Origin: Streptacidiphilus jiangxiensis
GTDB taxonomy: Bacteria; Actinomycetota; Actinomycetes; Streptomycetales; Streptomycetaceae
Direction of reading: 5' to 3'
Length of the DNA stretch: 64,000 nucleotides
Assembly: GCF_900109465.1 (NCBI RefSeq)
Contig: NZ_FOAZ01000005.1
Coordinates: 18,473 to 82,472 of the forward strand
In this document: positions 57,403 to 64,000 of the stretch, one piece after another
How the letters are laid out: each line of letters opens with the position of its first letter
Position numbering within the stretch: position 1 is the stretch's first letter
Notes under the pieces: model-generated
What the model saw: the letters and a program-made list of their open reading frames with translations, nothing else
Told to the model about the DNA's origin: nothing
Databases searched by the model: none
Program-made: the position numbers and the translations under genes

Positions 57403-58491
57403 GTGAAGTTCAGGAAGACTCTCGCGCTCGCAGCCATGCTGGCGGCCGTCCCCGTGGTCGGGGTGGCGGGCAGCGCGCAGGCGAGCAACTGCACGTCCGC
57501 GACGTCCAACGGGCACTGTTACGCGGAGAACCAGCTCGAGGGGAACGGCAGCCACCCGAACGCCGCCGGGGTGGACCTCGACGTGAACTGCCTGAGCGTG
57601 GCGAACCGTTCGACCGACTTCGACGACTGGGAGATGTGGTTCGCCACCGACACCCCCCAGGTCAGCTACGACACCTGGACCGAGGAGGGCATGACGGCCG
57701 GCTCGCTGCAGGGCGGCTACCAGGGCTTCCTGTGGTACTGGGCGGACATGCGGCCGAACGGCACCTACAACGAGCACTACATCCGCAACGCCTCGGTCGG
57801 CACCTCGACCAACGTCAGCGTGTACTACGCGGGGAACGACAACGACAACGTCTACCTGGGCGGGTCGCTGGTCGGCACCTCGGCCGGCAACGGCTCCGGC
57901 GGCCTGTACGCCAACGCGGGGTTCGAGTCGACGACGACGGCGGCCACCCTCCAGGGCTGGGCCGACAACTTCCAGTACCGCGTCGGGTCCAGCTGGAGCT
58001 GGGCGAGCCCCAACGTCTGGAACACCAACTCCGGCTGGGTCGGCACCTCCGCCTCGGGGAGCAACCTCTACGCCAGCACCGGCTGCGGCGGTGGCGCGGC
58101 CCCGCTCGCGGCGCCCGCGGCGCACGCGCTCCCGGCCGACGCCGCCCAGCGCGCCCGTGTCCTGGCGCAGATCGTCCAGGGCGTCGCGACCCGCGCCCAC
58201 GGTTCCCACCTCGGGTCCGCGCGGACGACCCGCAGCACGCGCCAGCAGGCCATCAAGGCCCTGCTCGGGGGCGACCGCGTCCAGGGCGACCAGGCCGTCG
58301 AGGTGATCCAGCTCAACGGGGACTTCAGCCCGGTCCGGTCCATGAAGCAGCGCAAGGCCGGGGCGCTGCCCACCAGCAACACGCTCACCATCCTCGTGGA
58401 CCCGGCCACCGGTCGGATCACCGACTGGGGCATCAGCAACATCGGGTCCGCCGCGCTGGCGCAGCTCGGGCCGGTGAGCCAGTTGTCGTGA
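57403..58491 (+). CDS. Secreted protein of unknown function
   Basis: A 362-residue protein not recognised. The signal peptide is about residues 1-28 (MKFRKTLALAAMLAAVPVVGVAGSAQAS). The first mature part, to about 228, is rich in Asn, Gly, Ser and Trp with Cys residues at its ends (SNCTSATSNGHC ... STGCGG), looking like a disulfide-closed beta domain. An Ala-rich hinge leads to a C-terminal module of about 120 residues that ends in TLTILVDPATGRITDWGISN. GTG 57403 has AGGGGGAA upstream. The operator at 57282 suggests regulated expression. Confidence 0.7.
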   Translation: MKFRKTLALAAMLAAVPVVGVAGSAQASNCTSATSNGHCYAENQLEGNGSHPNAAGVDLDVNCLSVANRSTDFDDWEMWFATDTPQVSYDTWTEEGMTAGSLQGGYQGFLWYWADMRPNGTYNEHYIRNASVGTSTNVSVYYAGNDNDNVYLGGSLVGTSAGNGSGGLYANAGFESTTTAATLQGWADNFQYRVGSSWSWASPNVWNTNSGWVGTSASGSNLYASTGCGGGAAPLAAPAAHALPADAAQRARVLAQIVQGVATRAHGSHLGSARTTRSTRQQAIKALLGGDRVQGDQAVEVIQLNGDFSPVRSMKQRKAGALPTSNTLTILVDPATGRITDWGISNIGSAALAQLGPVSQLS

Positions 58492-58495
58492 CGGC

Positions 58496-59131
58496 TCAGG
58501 AGGCCGCCGAGCCCTCGGTGAGCGGGTCCGGGTAGCGCCACGAGACGGCGTGCGTGCCGTCGTCGGCGTAGCCGCACCCGCCGATCTGGGCCCGGACCTC
58601 CGCGGTCGTCGACGTGCCGGTCATGAAGAACCACAGTTCCTCGTGGCCGGCACTCAGGCAACGCTGCCGCGGGTCGGCGGTCGGCGCGCTGTTGAACCGC
58701 CCCGCCACGGTCGCCGCCCGCGGGCCGGTCAGCTCGGTCGACGCAGCAAGGCGCCAGGTCAGCGGATTCGTGGTGTGCGGGACGTAACTGCAGACCAGGA
58801 CCCGCCGCGGGGCGGGGTCGACGCGCGTCGGACCCCGCCAGGCGTTGAACAGTGCGTGCTGCGGGTCGGCCGGTGTCGCCGGGCAGGAGGCGGTGAGGCC
58901 CGCGGCCGCGGTGGTCACCTGGGTGGTACCGGAGCCGCCGAGCGTGGCGACCGCGGTGACCGTGGCGACGGCGGCGACGGCCAGCGTCCCGCCCGCGACG
59001 GCCAGCCGGGTGCGGTTCCGCCTGGCCCTGGTCCGAGCCCCGGCCACCTTGTCGAACAGGTCCGGCGGTGCGGCCGCACGGCTCGCGGCCGCGGTCAGAC
59101 CGCGCCTGAGCAGTTCCTCTTCCTTCGACAT
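58496..59131 (-). CDS. Membrane partner of the SigE-family sigma factor
   Basis: A 211-residue protein. About 48 cytoplasmic residues (MSKEEELLRRGLTAAASRAAAPPDLFDKVAGARTRARR begins it) are followed by one membrane span (LAVAGGTLAVAAVATVTAVATLGG) and an extracytoplasmic domain of about 135 residues with four cysteines. The typical zinc anti-sigma motif HxxxCxxC is absent. The start ATG overlaps the sigma stop by one base and has GAGGGAGG upstream, so translation is coupled. An anti-sigma or sensor role is inferred from context. Confidence 0.65.
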   Translation of the reverse strand: MSKEEELLRRGLTAAASRAAAPPDLFDKVAGARTRARRNRTRLAVAGGTLAVAAVATVTAVATLGGSGTTQVTTAAAGLTASCPATPADPQHALFNAWRGPTRVDPAPRRVLVCSYVPHTTNPLTWRLAASTELTGPRAATVAGRFNSAPTADPRQRCLSAGHEELWFFMTGTSTTAEVRAQIGGCGYADDGTHAVSWRYPDPLTEGSAAS

Positions 59132-59652
59132 CAACGGCCTCCCTCGACCTGTCGGGACAGCTGGGTACCGACGGACAGCAGGGCGCGGAGCTTCACGAGG
59201 GCCTTGGCGGACTGGCTCTTGACCGTCCCCGGGCTGCACCCCAGGACCTCGGCGATGTCGGCCTCGCTCAGGTCCGCGTAGTACCGCAGCACGATGACGG
59301 CGCGCTGGCGACGCGGCAGCTGCCGCAGGTAGCGCATCATCAGGTCGGCCTCGTCGACGTGCCCGTACGCGTTCCGGGTGTCCTCGAGCTCCAGGCCCGG
59401 GTGCAGCACTTCCCGGACCGACCAACGGCGCCGCGCGTTCAGGAACACCGAGAGCAGGACCTTGCGCACGTACGCGTGCGGATTCGTGCCCTGGCTCACC
59501 CGCTCCCACCGGGGCCAGACGCGGACGAGCGCGGTCTGCACCAGATCCTCCGCGGCATCCCGGTCCGCGGCCAGCAGGTAGGCCAGCCGCACCAGGGCTC
59601 CCCGCTGCTGGGCGACGTAGTCGCTGAAGCCCGTCGGCCCGTCCACTGTCAC
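59131..59652 (-). CDS. SigE-family ECF-type RNA polymerase sigma factor
   Basis: A 173-residue group 4 sigma factor. Region 2 is LVRLAYLLAADRDAAEDLVQTALVRVW, and region 4 is LPRRQRAVIVLRYYADLSEADIAEVLGCSPGTVKSQSAKALVKLR with its helix-turn-helix. This form is the actinobacterial SigE-70/SigE family rather than classical SigE of the envelope response. The start is GTG 59652 with GAGGAC upstream. It is co-translated with the membrane partner. Target genes are unknown. Confidence 0.93.
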   Translation of the reverse strand: MTVDGPTGFSDYVAQQRGALVRLAYLLAADRDAAEDLVQTALVRVWPRWERVSQGTNPHAYVRKVLLSVFLNARRRWSVREVLHPGLELEDTRNAYGHVDEADLMMRYLRQLPRRQRAVIVLRYYADLSEADIAEVLGCSPGTVKSQSAKALVKLRALLSVGTQLSRQVEGGR

Positions 59653-59753
59653 CGTCCTCGCCCGTGTCCGCGTGGGTGCTGTCGTGCGGTGGTCCGCATC
59701 ACCTGTTCAACACGGACGCGGGTCCGGAAGGTTGCCCCGGTCGCGAAGAATTC

Positions 59754-62159
59754 TCAGCCGATGCGGTAGACCGCCATGCGGCCGTTGTCGTAGACGAGTG
59801 TCGCGAGGGTCGCCAGGGCCGGCGACTCGTGGCCGATGCGGCGGTCGACGACGACGAAGCGCACGTGGTACCGGGTGTGCAGGCGCTGCAGCAGCGTGGC
59901 GGTCGGGTCGGTGACCGCCGCGTCGTTGAGGGCGAGGAGAGCCGGGTCCCAGAAGGCCGTGTCGGTCGAGCCCTGGACGCGGGGGGCGAAGGCCCAGCCC
60001 TCGACGAGCACCGAGCGCTCCGAGTACCCGCTGAGCCAGAACGACTCCATGGTCGTGCAGGAAGCCTGCGGGTGGGCGAAGTCGTCGTGGGTCACGCAGT
60101 GGGAGTTGGTGGCCAGGACGTCGTCGGGGGAGCTGTGGTCCCGGATCCAGCGGGCCGCGTCCACCCGGGAGGCGGGCAGCGGGTAGGCGCCGAAGGAGGT
60201 GAGGCCCGCCGTCGGGTGGGCCATGTCGAGCAGCAGCGTCGGCGCCCCGGCCAGCAGCGCGCCGGTCAGCAGGACGACTCCGCCGCGTCGGCGCAGCCCG
60301 GCGAACCCGGGGAGGCGGCGCGAGGCCGGTCGCCAGAACAGGCCGACCACCACGGCGACGACGGCGAGTGCCGCGGCCGCGCCCAGCAACGGGAGCAGCG
60401 GGCTGTAGCTGTGCTGCTCGTGGTTGCCCGCGAGCAGGTCCTCGGTGACCAGCTGCCAGCGGTGCGCTCCGGAGTCCAGCAGCACGGTCAGCAGCGCGAC
60501 CCCGGCCACGGACACGGTCGCGAGCGCGACCTTGGCGGTGCGCGAGAACGCGGCGCGGTCGAACGCCTCGCAGTAGCCCCAGGCCGAGGCCAGTACTCCG
60601 AAGGCCAGTCCGGCGTGGGTGAAGTAACTGGCGTTCCAGCCGTTCAGCGCGAGGAAGGCGGCCGGGCCGACGACCGCGCCGCCCAGGAGCAGCCACTGGA
60701 CCGGCTCCATGCGCAGCTTCCCGCGCCACAGCAGCGGCAGCGCGCCCGCGACGCGCAGCTGCGACTGGAGGAGGAAGGCCAGGCACACCCCGGCCACGAC
60801 CACGGCCTGACCGGTGGCCGACCGCAGGTGGTGCGGGTCGGCCCAGTAGCCGCTGAGGTTGGACAGGGGCTCGACCGCCAGGCCGTAGCTCTGGAAGTCG
60901 AAGATCACGGCGGTGGCGAGCAGCTGGGCCGCGGCCACGACCGCGCCCGTCCCGACCACGTCCCACGGGATGCGGCGGTCCCGCACCAGCAGCACCAGGC
61001 CGACCAGGGCCAGCGCGCCGAGCGTGACCGGCAGGGAGGTGGCCTTGGCGGCGCTCGAGGCGAGGGCGAACAGGGCCACCAGGGCGTAGCGGCCCGCCCG
61101 GCCGTAGCGCGGCACCGCCGCCCGCCGGCTGCCGGCCCGCCCTTCGCCGGCCCGCCCTTCGCCGGCCAATCCCTCGCCGGCCAGTCCGTCGCCGATCGCC
61201 ACCACGAGCGCGAGGAGCAGCGGCTGGCAGTAGGTGAACGACAGGCTCGCCCACACCATCACCGACACCTCGGGTGAGCCGAACGGGTAGGAGCCCGGGC
61301 CCACCGCGTTGAACTCGCCGACGGCGAAGAAGAGCAGCCCCGCCACCGGCCCGGCCCAGGGCCTGCCGCTGAGCCGCCACGCCACGACGGCGATGACGGT
61401 CATGGTGAGTGCGGCGAAGGCCGGCGCCATCAGCCGCAGCTCCACGACCGGCAGGTCGATGTGCCCGATGCTGCTGCTCATCGCCATGTTGGCGAAGGCG
61501 AACCAGTGGTAGGCCAGCGGTTCGCCGGAGACCTGGGGGAGGGTCAGCGGCACGTGGTGCTTGGCGTCGCCCGCGAGCGAGAGGAGGTAGGAGAGGTCGA
61601 TGAACTGCTTGTTCCTCTCCCCGGCCGCCGGGTCGGGGAGGATCGCGTTCACGGCCAGGAACACCCGGTAGAGGTAGGCCGTCGTGAACGCCACCGTGCC
61701 CGCCACGGCCCAGGACCAGCCACGGGAGGGCGTGGCCGCGTAGGCGCGCGGCCGCCAGTGCCGACGCAGCCGGGGGACCAGCGCGAACGGCACGACGACG
61801 GCCAACGGCCAGGCGACGGCGGCCGACTGCCAACCCGGGCCGGTGAAGACGGCCCAGGCGACCAGCTCCAGCACCAGGCCGGTCACCGCACCCAGGCTGA
61901 GGTCCTCCACCAGCGTGTGCGGGGTGCGCTGCAGCGCCCGGTAGACCAGTGTGCCGGGCAGCAGTACCGCCCAGCCCGCGTAGAAGCTGTACTTGGCGAG
62001 GTCGAGCGGGGCCGTGTGGCTCGCCAGCAGTGCCGCGTAGAGGAACGCGAGGGCCGTGCCGGCCGGGGCCCAGCGGGAGACCGCGTCGAGGCGCCGCGGG
62101 GCACGCGCGGTGGTGGCGTCGGTCGTGGAGGCGGGAGCCTCGGCCTGGTGCGTGGCCAT
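59754..62159 (-). CDS. Large GT-C-like membrane protein
   Basis: An 801-residue integral membrane protein with about 14 to 16 hydrophobic segments. A first outer loop near residue 165-215 contains FLAVNAILPDPAAGERNKQFIDLSYLLSLAGDAKHHVP and PLAYHWFAF, similar in style to lipid-linked sugar transferases of the GT-C fold. The last 130 residues are soluble (SRVDAARWIRDHSSPDDVLATNSHC). A cytoplasmic loop near residue 325-345 is built from 15-bp DNA repeats. It follows the GT2 gene by 9 bp, so the GT2 product may supply its polyprenyl-phosphate sugar. The exact reaction is not known. Confidence 0.65.
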   Translation of the reverse strand: MATHQAEAPASTTDATTARAPRRLDAVSRWAPAGTALAFLYAALLASHTAPLDLAKYSFYAGWAVLLPGTLVYRALQRTPHTLVEDLSLGAVTGLVLELVAWAVFTGPGWQSAAVAWPLAVVVPFALVPRLRRHWRPRAYAATPSRGWSWAVAGTVAFTTAYLYRVFLAVNAILPDPAAGERNKQFIDLSYLLSLAGDAKHHVPLTLPQVSGEPLAYHWFAFANMAMSSSIGHIDLPVVELRLMAPAFAALTMTVIAVVAWRLSGRPWAGPVAGLLFFAVGEFNAVGPGSYPFGSPEVSVMVWASLSFTYCQPLLLALVVAIGDGLAGEGLAGEGRAGEGRAGSRRAAVPRYGRAGRYALVALFALASSAAKATSLPVTLGALALVGLVLLVRDRRIPWDVVGTGAVVAAAQLLATAVIFDFQSYGLAVEPLSNLSGYWADPHHLRSATGQAVVVAGVCLAFLLQSQLRVAGALPLLWRGKLRMEPVQWLLLGGAVVGPAAFLALNGWNASYFTHAGLAFGVLASAWGYCEAFDRAAFSRTAKVALATVSVAGVALLTVLLDSGAHRWQLVTEDLLAGNHEQHSYSPLLPLLGAAAALAVVAVVVGLFWRPASRRLPGFAGLRRRGGVVLLTGALLAGAPTLLLDMAHPTAGLTSFGAYPLPASRVDAARWIRDHSSPDDVLATNSHCVTHDDFAHPQASCTTMESFWLSGYSERSVLVEGWAFAPRVQGSTDTAFWDPALLALNDAAVTDPTATLLQRLHTRYHVRFVVVDRRIGHESPALATLATLVYDNGRMAVYRIG
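61131..61190. repeat. Four tandem 15-bp repeats inside the GT-C-like gene
   Basis: Units 61131-61145, 61146-61160, 61161-61175 and 61176-61190 are close copies of GCCGGCCCGCCCTTC. They encode GEGRA/GEGLA pentapeptides in a loop, in frame, so copy-number change would not break the protein. Confidence 0.85.
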
Positions 62160-62168
62160 GGTCGCCGC

Positions 62169-63164
62169 TCAGCCGACCTGCGCCGGGACGGACACGGTGA
62201 CGGCGGGGACCTCCACGACGTCCGCGAGGTCCGCCGAGTCGGAGCCGATGAAGTAGGCGGGCCGCCCCTGCACCGCGGAGTAGATACGGCCGACGTACTC
62301 GCCGAGCAGTCCGACGCAGACCAGTTGGACCGCGCCGAAGAAGACGACGGCGACGAAGAGGGAGGACCAGCCGGGCACGGTGACCCCGCGGACCTGCTCG
62401 ATCGCGGTGTAGACGCCGAGGAAGAAGGCGAGCACGAAGCTGCCGAGGCCCATCCAGGTCGCCAGGCGCAGCGGCGCGGCGGAGAAGTTGGTGATGCTGT
62501 CGACGGCCAGCCGGACCATCTTGGACAGCGGGTACTTGGTGCTGCCGGCGACCCGCTCCTCGCGCTGGAAGGTCACCGAGGTGCTGCGGAAGCCCAGCCA
62601 GGGCACCAGCAGCCGGTAGACCGGCTGCGCCTCGGGCAGGGAGGTGAGCGCGTCGACGGCGGCACGGCTGAGCAGGCGGTAGTCGCCCGCGTGCTTGGGT
62701 ATCTCGCGGCCGACCAGACGGTGCATCAGCGAGTAGTAGGCGCCGGCGGTGCTGCGCTTGAAGAAGGTGTCGGAGCTGCGGTCGTCGCGGACGCCCTGGA
62801 CGATGTCGTAGCCCTCGCGGGCCAGGGCCAGCATCTCGACGATCTTCTCCGGCGGGTCCTGCAGGTCGGCGTCGATGCTGACCACGTACTGGCCGAGCGC
62901 GCGGTGCAGGCCCGCGGTGAGCGCGGCCTGGTGGCCGGAGTTGCGGCGCAGCCGCACCACCCGCAGCTGCGGCCACCGGGACTGGAGCAGGGTGAGCACC
63001 GCGGCCGTGTCGTCCGTGCTGCCGTCGTCCACGCCGACGACCTCGTAGGTCTCGCCGATCCCGTCCAGGATCGGTCGCAGTCGCTGCACGGTCAGCGGCA
63101 GCGCGTCCTGTTCGTTGTAGATCGGGATGACGACGGACAGCAGTGGCGCGGCTGGAGCGGACAT
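62169..63164 (-). CDS. Polyprenyl-phosphate glycosyltransferase, family 2
   Basis: A 331-residue GT2 enzyme of the dolichol-phosphate-mannose-synthase/GtrB type. The nucleotide-sugar site has VIPIYNEQDALP, DDGSTDDT and DADLQDPP; FFKRSTAGAYYSL and HAGDYRLLSR follow. Two C-terminal membrane helices (about 240-300, LGSFVLAFFLGVYTAI and SSLFVAVVFFGAVQLV) and LLGEYVGRIY are typical. It should charge polyprenyl phosphate with a sugar for use by the GT-C-like protein. The start is ATG 63164; no good ribosome-binding site is seen. Confidence 0.9.
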   Translation of the reverse strand: MSAPAAPLLSVVIPIYNEQDALPLTVQRLRPILDGIGETYEVVGVDDGSTDDTAAVLTLLQSRWPQLRVVRLRRNSGHQAALTAGLHRALGQYVVSIDADLQDPPEKIVEMLALAREGYDIVQGVRDDRSSDTFFKRSTAGAYYSLMHRLVGREIPKHAGDYRLLSRAAVDALTSLPEAQPVYRLLVPWLGFRSTSVTFQREERVAGSTKYPLSKMVRLAVDSITNFSAAPLRLATWMGLGSFVLAFFLGVYTAIEQVRGVTVPGWSSLFVAVVFFGAVQLVCVGLLGEYVGRIYSAVQGRPAYFIGSDSADLADVVEVPAVTVSVPAQVG

Positions 63165-63498
63165 GAGGTTGAGACCCGTTCCGTTTCCGAGATGGGCGGC
63201 CTCACGGGCGTGTGGGAACGGCGCTCGTGGGGCTGAGGGCGCGTCAAAGTACCAGGCGTAAACGCTGTCTCCGTGAACGAATAGCGGCGAATGCGCAGTG
63301 TTTGACCGATCCCTGATGATTAGTTCGATTGGTTCTTATGTAATTCTTACCGCAGCACCAAATGTTCCACAGAAATTGCCGTTCTGTGCCCGGCCAAGAG
63401 GCCGGAAGTGGTGGATTTTCCGCGTCTTGTATGACTATCGTCTCCGGGCTAGTGGAGGGTGTACCGCCTTTCCCTGATCGCCGGATGCGAGAGTCGTC
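63165..63498. promoter_or_regulatory. AT-richer divergent intergenic region
   Basis: A 334-bp gap without a gene, with unusually many A/T bases between about 63255 and 63365. TTGTAT (63427-63432) and TAGTGG (63450-63455), 17 bp apart, may be the acyltransferase promoter. Opposite-strand sequence here can be read as protein but lacks codon bias. Confidence 0.4.
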
Positions 63499-64000
63499 TT
63501 GACCACTACGATCCCCCCGCAGGCCTCTTCGACAGACCCGAGGGCCGAGTCGGGTGCACCAGTCGGGCGTCTGCCGGAGCCGAACCCGAAGGCCCGTCCG
63601 CGCCTGTACGTCCTGGACGGTCTGCGGCTGGTCGCCGCACTCGCGGTGCTGTCCTGGCACTGGATGGGAGTCCAGCGCTGGCCGGCGATCTGGCACGGCA
63701 GGAGCGGCCACCTGATGCCGCTCGGGCAGTCGGTCGGCGCCTACGGCTGGCTCGGCGTCGAACTCTTCTTCCTGATCAGCGGCTTCGTCATCTGCATGAC
63801 CTGCTGGGGCCGTTCCGTCGGGGACTTCGTGACCTCCCGGGTCACCCGGCTCTTCCCCGCGTACTGGGTCGGGGTGCTGCTGACCTCCGCGGTGCTCTAC
63901 CTGGTGCCCAACCGGTGGGGCAACGACCCCACCCGTCCGTCGATCACCCGGGTCCTGACCAACCTGTCGATGGCCCACGCGCCGATGGGTGTGAGCGACA
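63499..64000 (+). CDS. Acyltransferase family 3 (OafA/YrhL-like), N-terminal part
   Basis: The gene runs off the window end. The 167 visible residues start at TTG 63499 (frame blocked by TGA at 63475; no ATG or GTG lies between). After about 34 polar residues comes RLYVLDGLRLVAALAVLSWHW with the conserved D-x-LR and active-site-type His, then GWLGVELFFLISGFVICMTCWG and FVTSRVTRLFPAYWVGV. These are hallmarks of membrane O-acyltransferases that modify surface sugars. It diverges from the GT2/GT-C pair and fits a surface-glycan locus. Confidence 0.9.
   Translation, partial: MTTTIPPQASSTDPRAESGAPVGRLPEPNPKARPRLYVLDGLRLVAALAVLSWHWMGVQRWPAIWHGRSGHLMPLGQSVGAYGWLGVELFFLISGFVICMTCWGRSVGDFVTSRVTRLFPAYWVGVLLTSAVLYLVPNRWGNDPTRPSITRVLTNLSMAHAPMGVSD

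Noticed and set aside
63244..63978. 244-codon minus-strand frame over the acyltransferase gene
   Set aside because: Its composition is that of a shadow and the plus strand encodes clear acyltransferase-3 motifs.

Overview
The window is high-GC actinobacterial DNA of the Streptomycetaceae type (Streptomyces/Kitasatospora/Streptacidiphilus). Support comes from strong G/C third-position bias, many GTG starts, ATGA/GTGA-coupled operons, many apparently leaderless genes, and family content typical of the group: a full 14-gene nuo operon beside futalosine-pathway menaquinone genes, fused FO synthase FbiC, an AfsR-like SARP regulator, DUF397 and DUF5753 proteins, and a c-di-AMP riboswitch in front of a resuscitation-promoting-factor gene. 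The species cannot be told from the sequence. No tRNA, rRNA, insertion sequence or CRISPR array was seen.

Region 1 (1-3.5 kb) holds accessory genes: the end of an HNH endonuclease gene, a GNAT enzyme, a 2'-5' RNA ligase-like protein, an MFS exporter behind a perfect palindrome, and a cold-shock protein. Region 2 (3.7-34.6 kb) is the respiratory core: mqnA and mqnC, a small amidohydrolase-like protein, menG, a geranylgeranyl-reductase-like flavoprotein, a membrane mannosyltransferase, nuoA-N behind a Rex-type redox operator, a polyprenyl diphosphate synthase (probably for the menaquinone tail), an orphan response regulator, korAB (2-oxoacid:ferredoxin oxidoreductase), a KimA-like APC permease and RarD. 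Together they make the quinone, build the proton-pumping dehydrogenase that reduces it, and add a second 2-oxoacid oxidation route.

Region 3 (34.6-47.6 kb) mixes a DeoR regulator with an orphan sugar-binding lipoprotein, a secreted sphingomyelinase-like enzyme, a LolA-like lipoprotein-handling protein, fbiC (F420 chromophore synthesis), a PPOX flavoprotein, an SDR, two HTH regulators, a DUF397 protein and a GPP34 protein. Region 4 (47.9-54.1 kb) is cell wall and nitric-oxide defence: a D,D-carboxypeptidase with a very long acidic cytoplasmic tail, a c-di-AMP riboswitch controlling an Rpf-LysM-NlpC/P60 fusion, and an nsrR/hmp pair with matching NsrR-like operators. Region 5 (54.3-64 kb) has an AfsR-like regulator preceded by 11-bp-phased direct repeats, a secreted protein of unknown function, a SigE-family sigma factor with a membrane partner, and a surface-glycan locus (GT-C protein, GT2, acyltransferase) cut by the window end.

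The most interesting signals lie in the non-coding DNA. They are a recurring TGACG-N3-CGTCA operator on the promoters of korAB, an SDR and a secreted protein, with a near match at an EthD-like gene; the Rex, NsrR and SARP sites; a hairpin that reaches the start codon of the KimA-like gene; an inverted repeat able to hide the DUF397 ribosome-binding site; and at least nine starts placed 6-8 nt after a TANNNT box, as leaderless transcripts would be.
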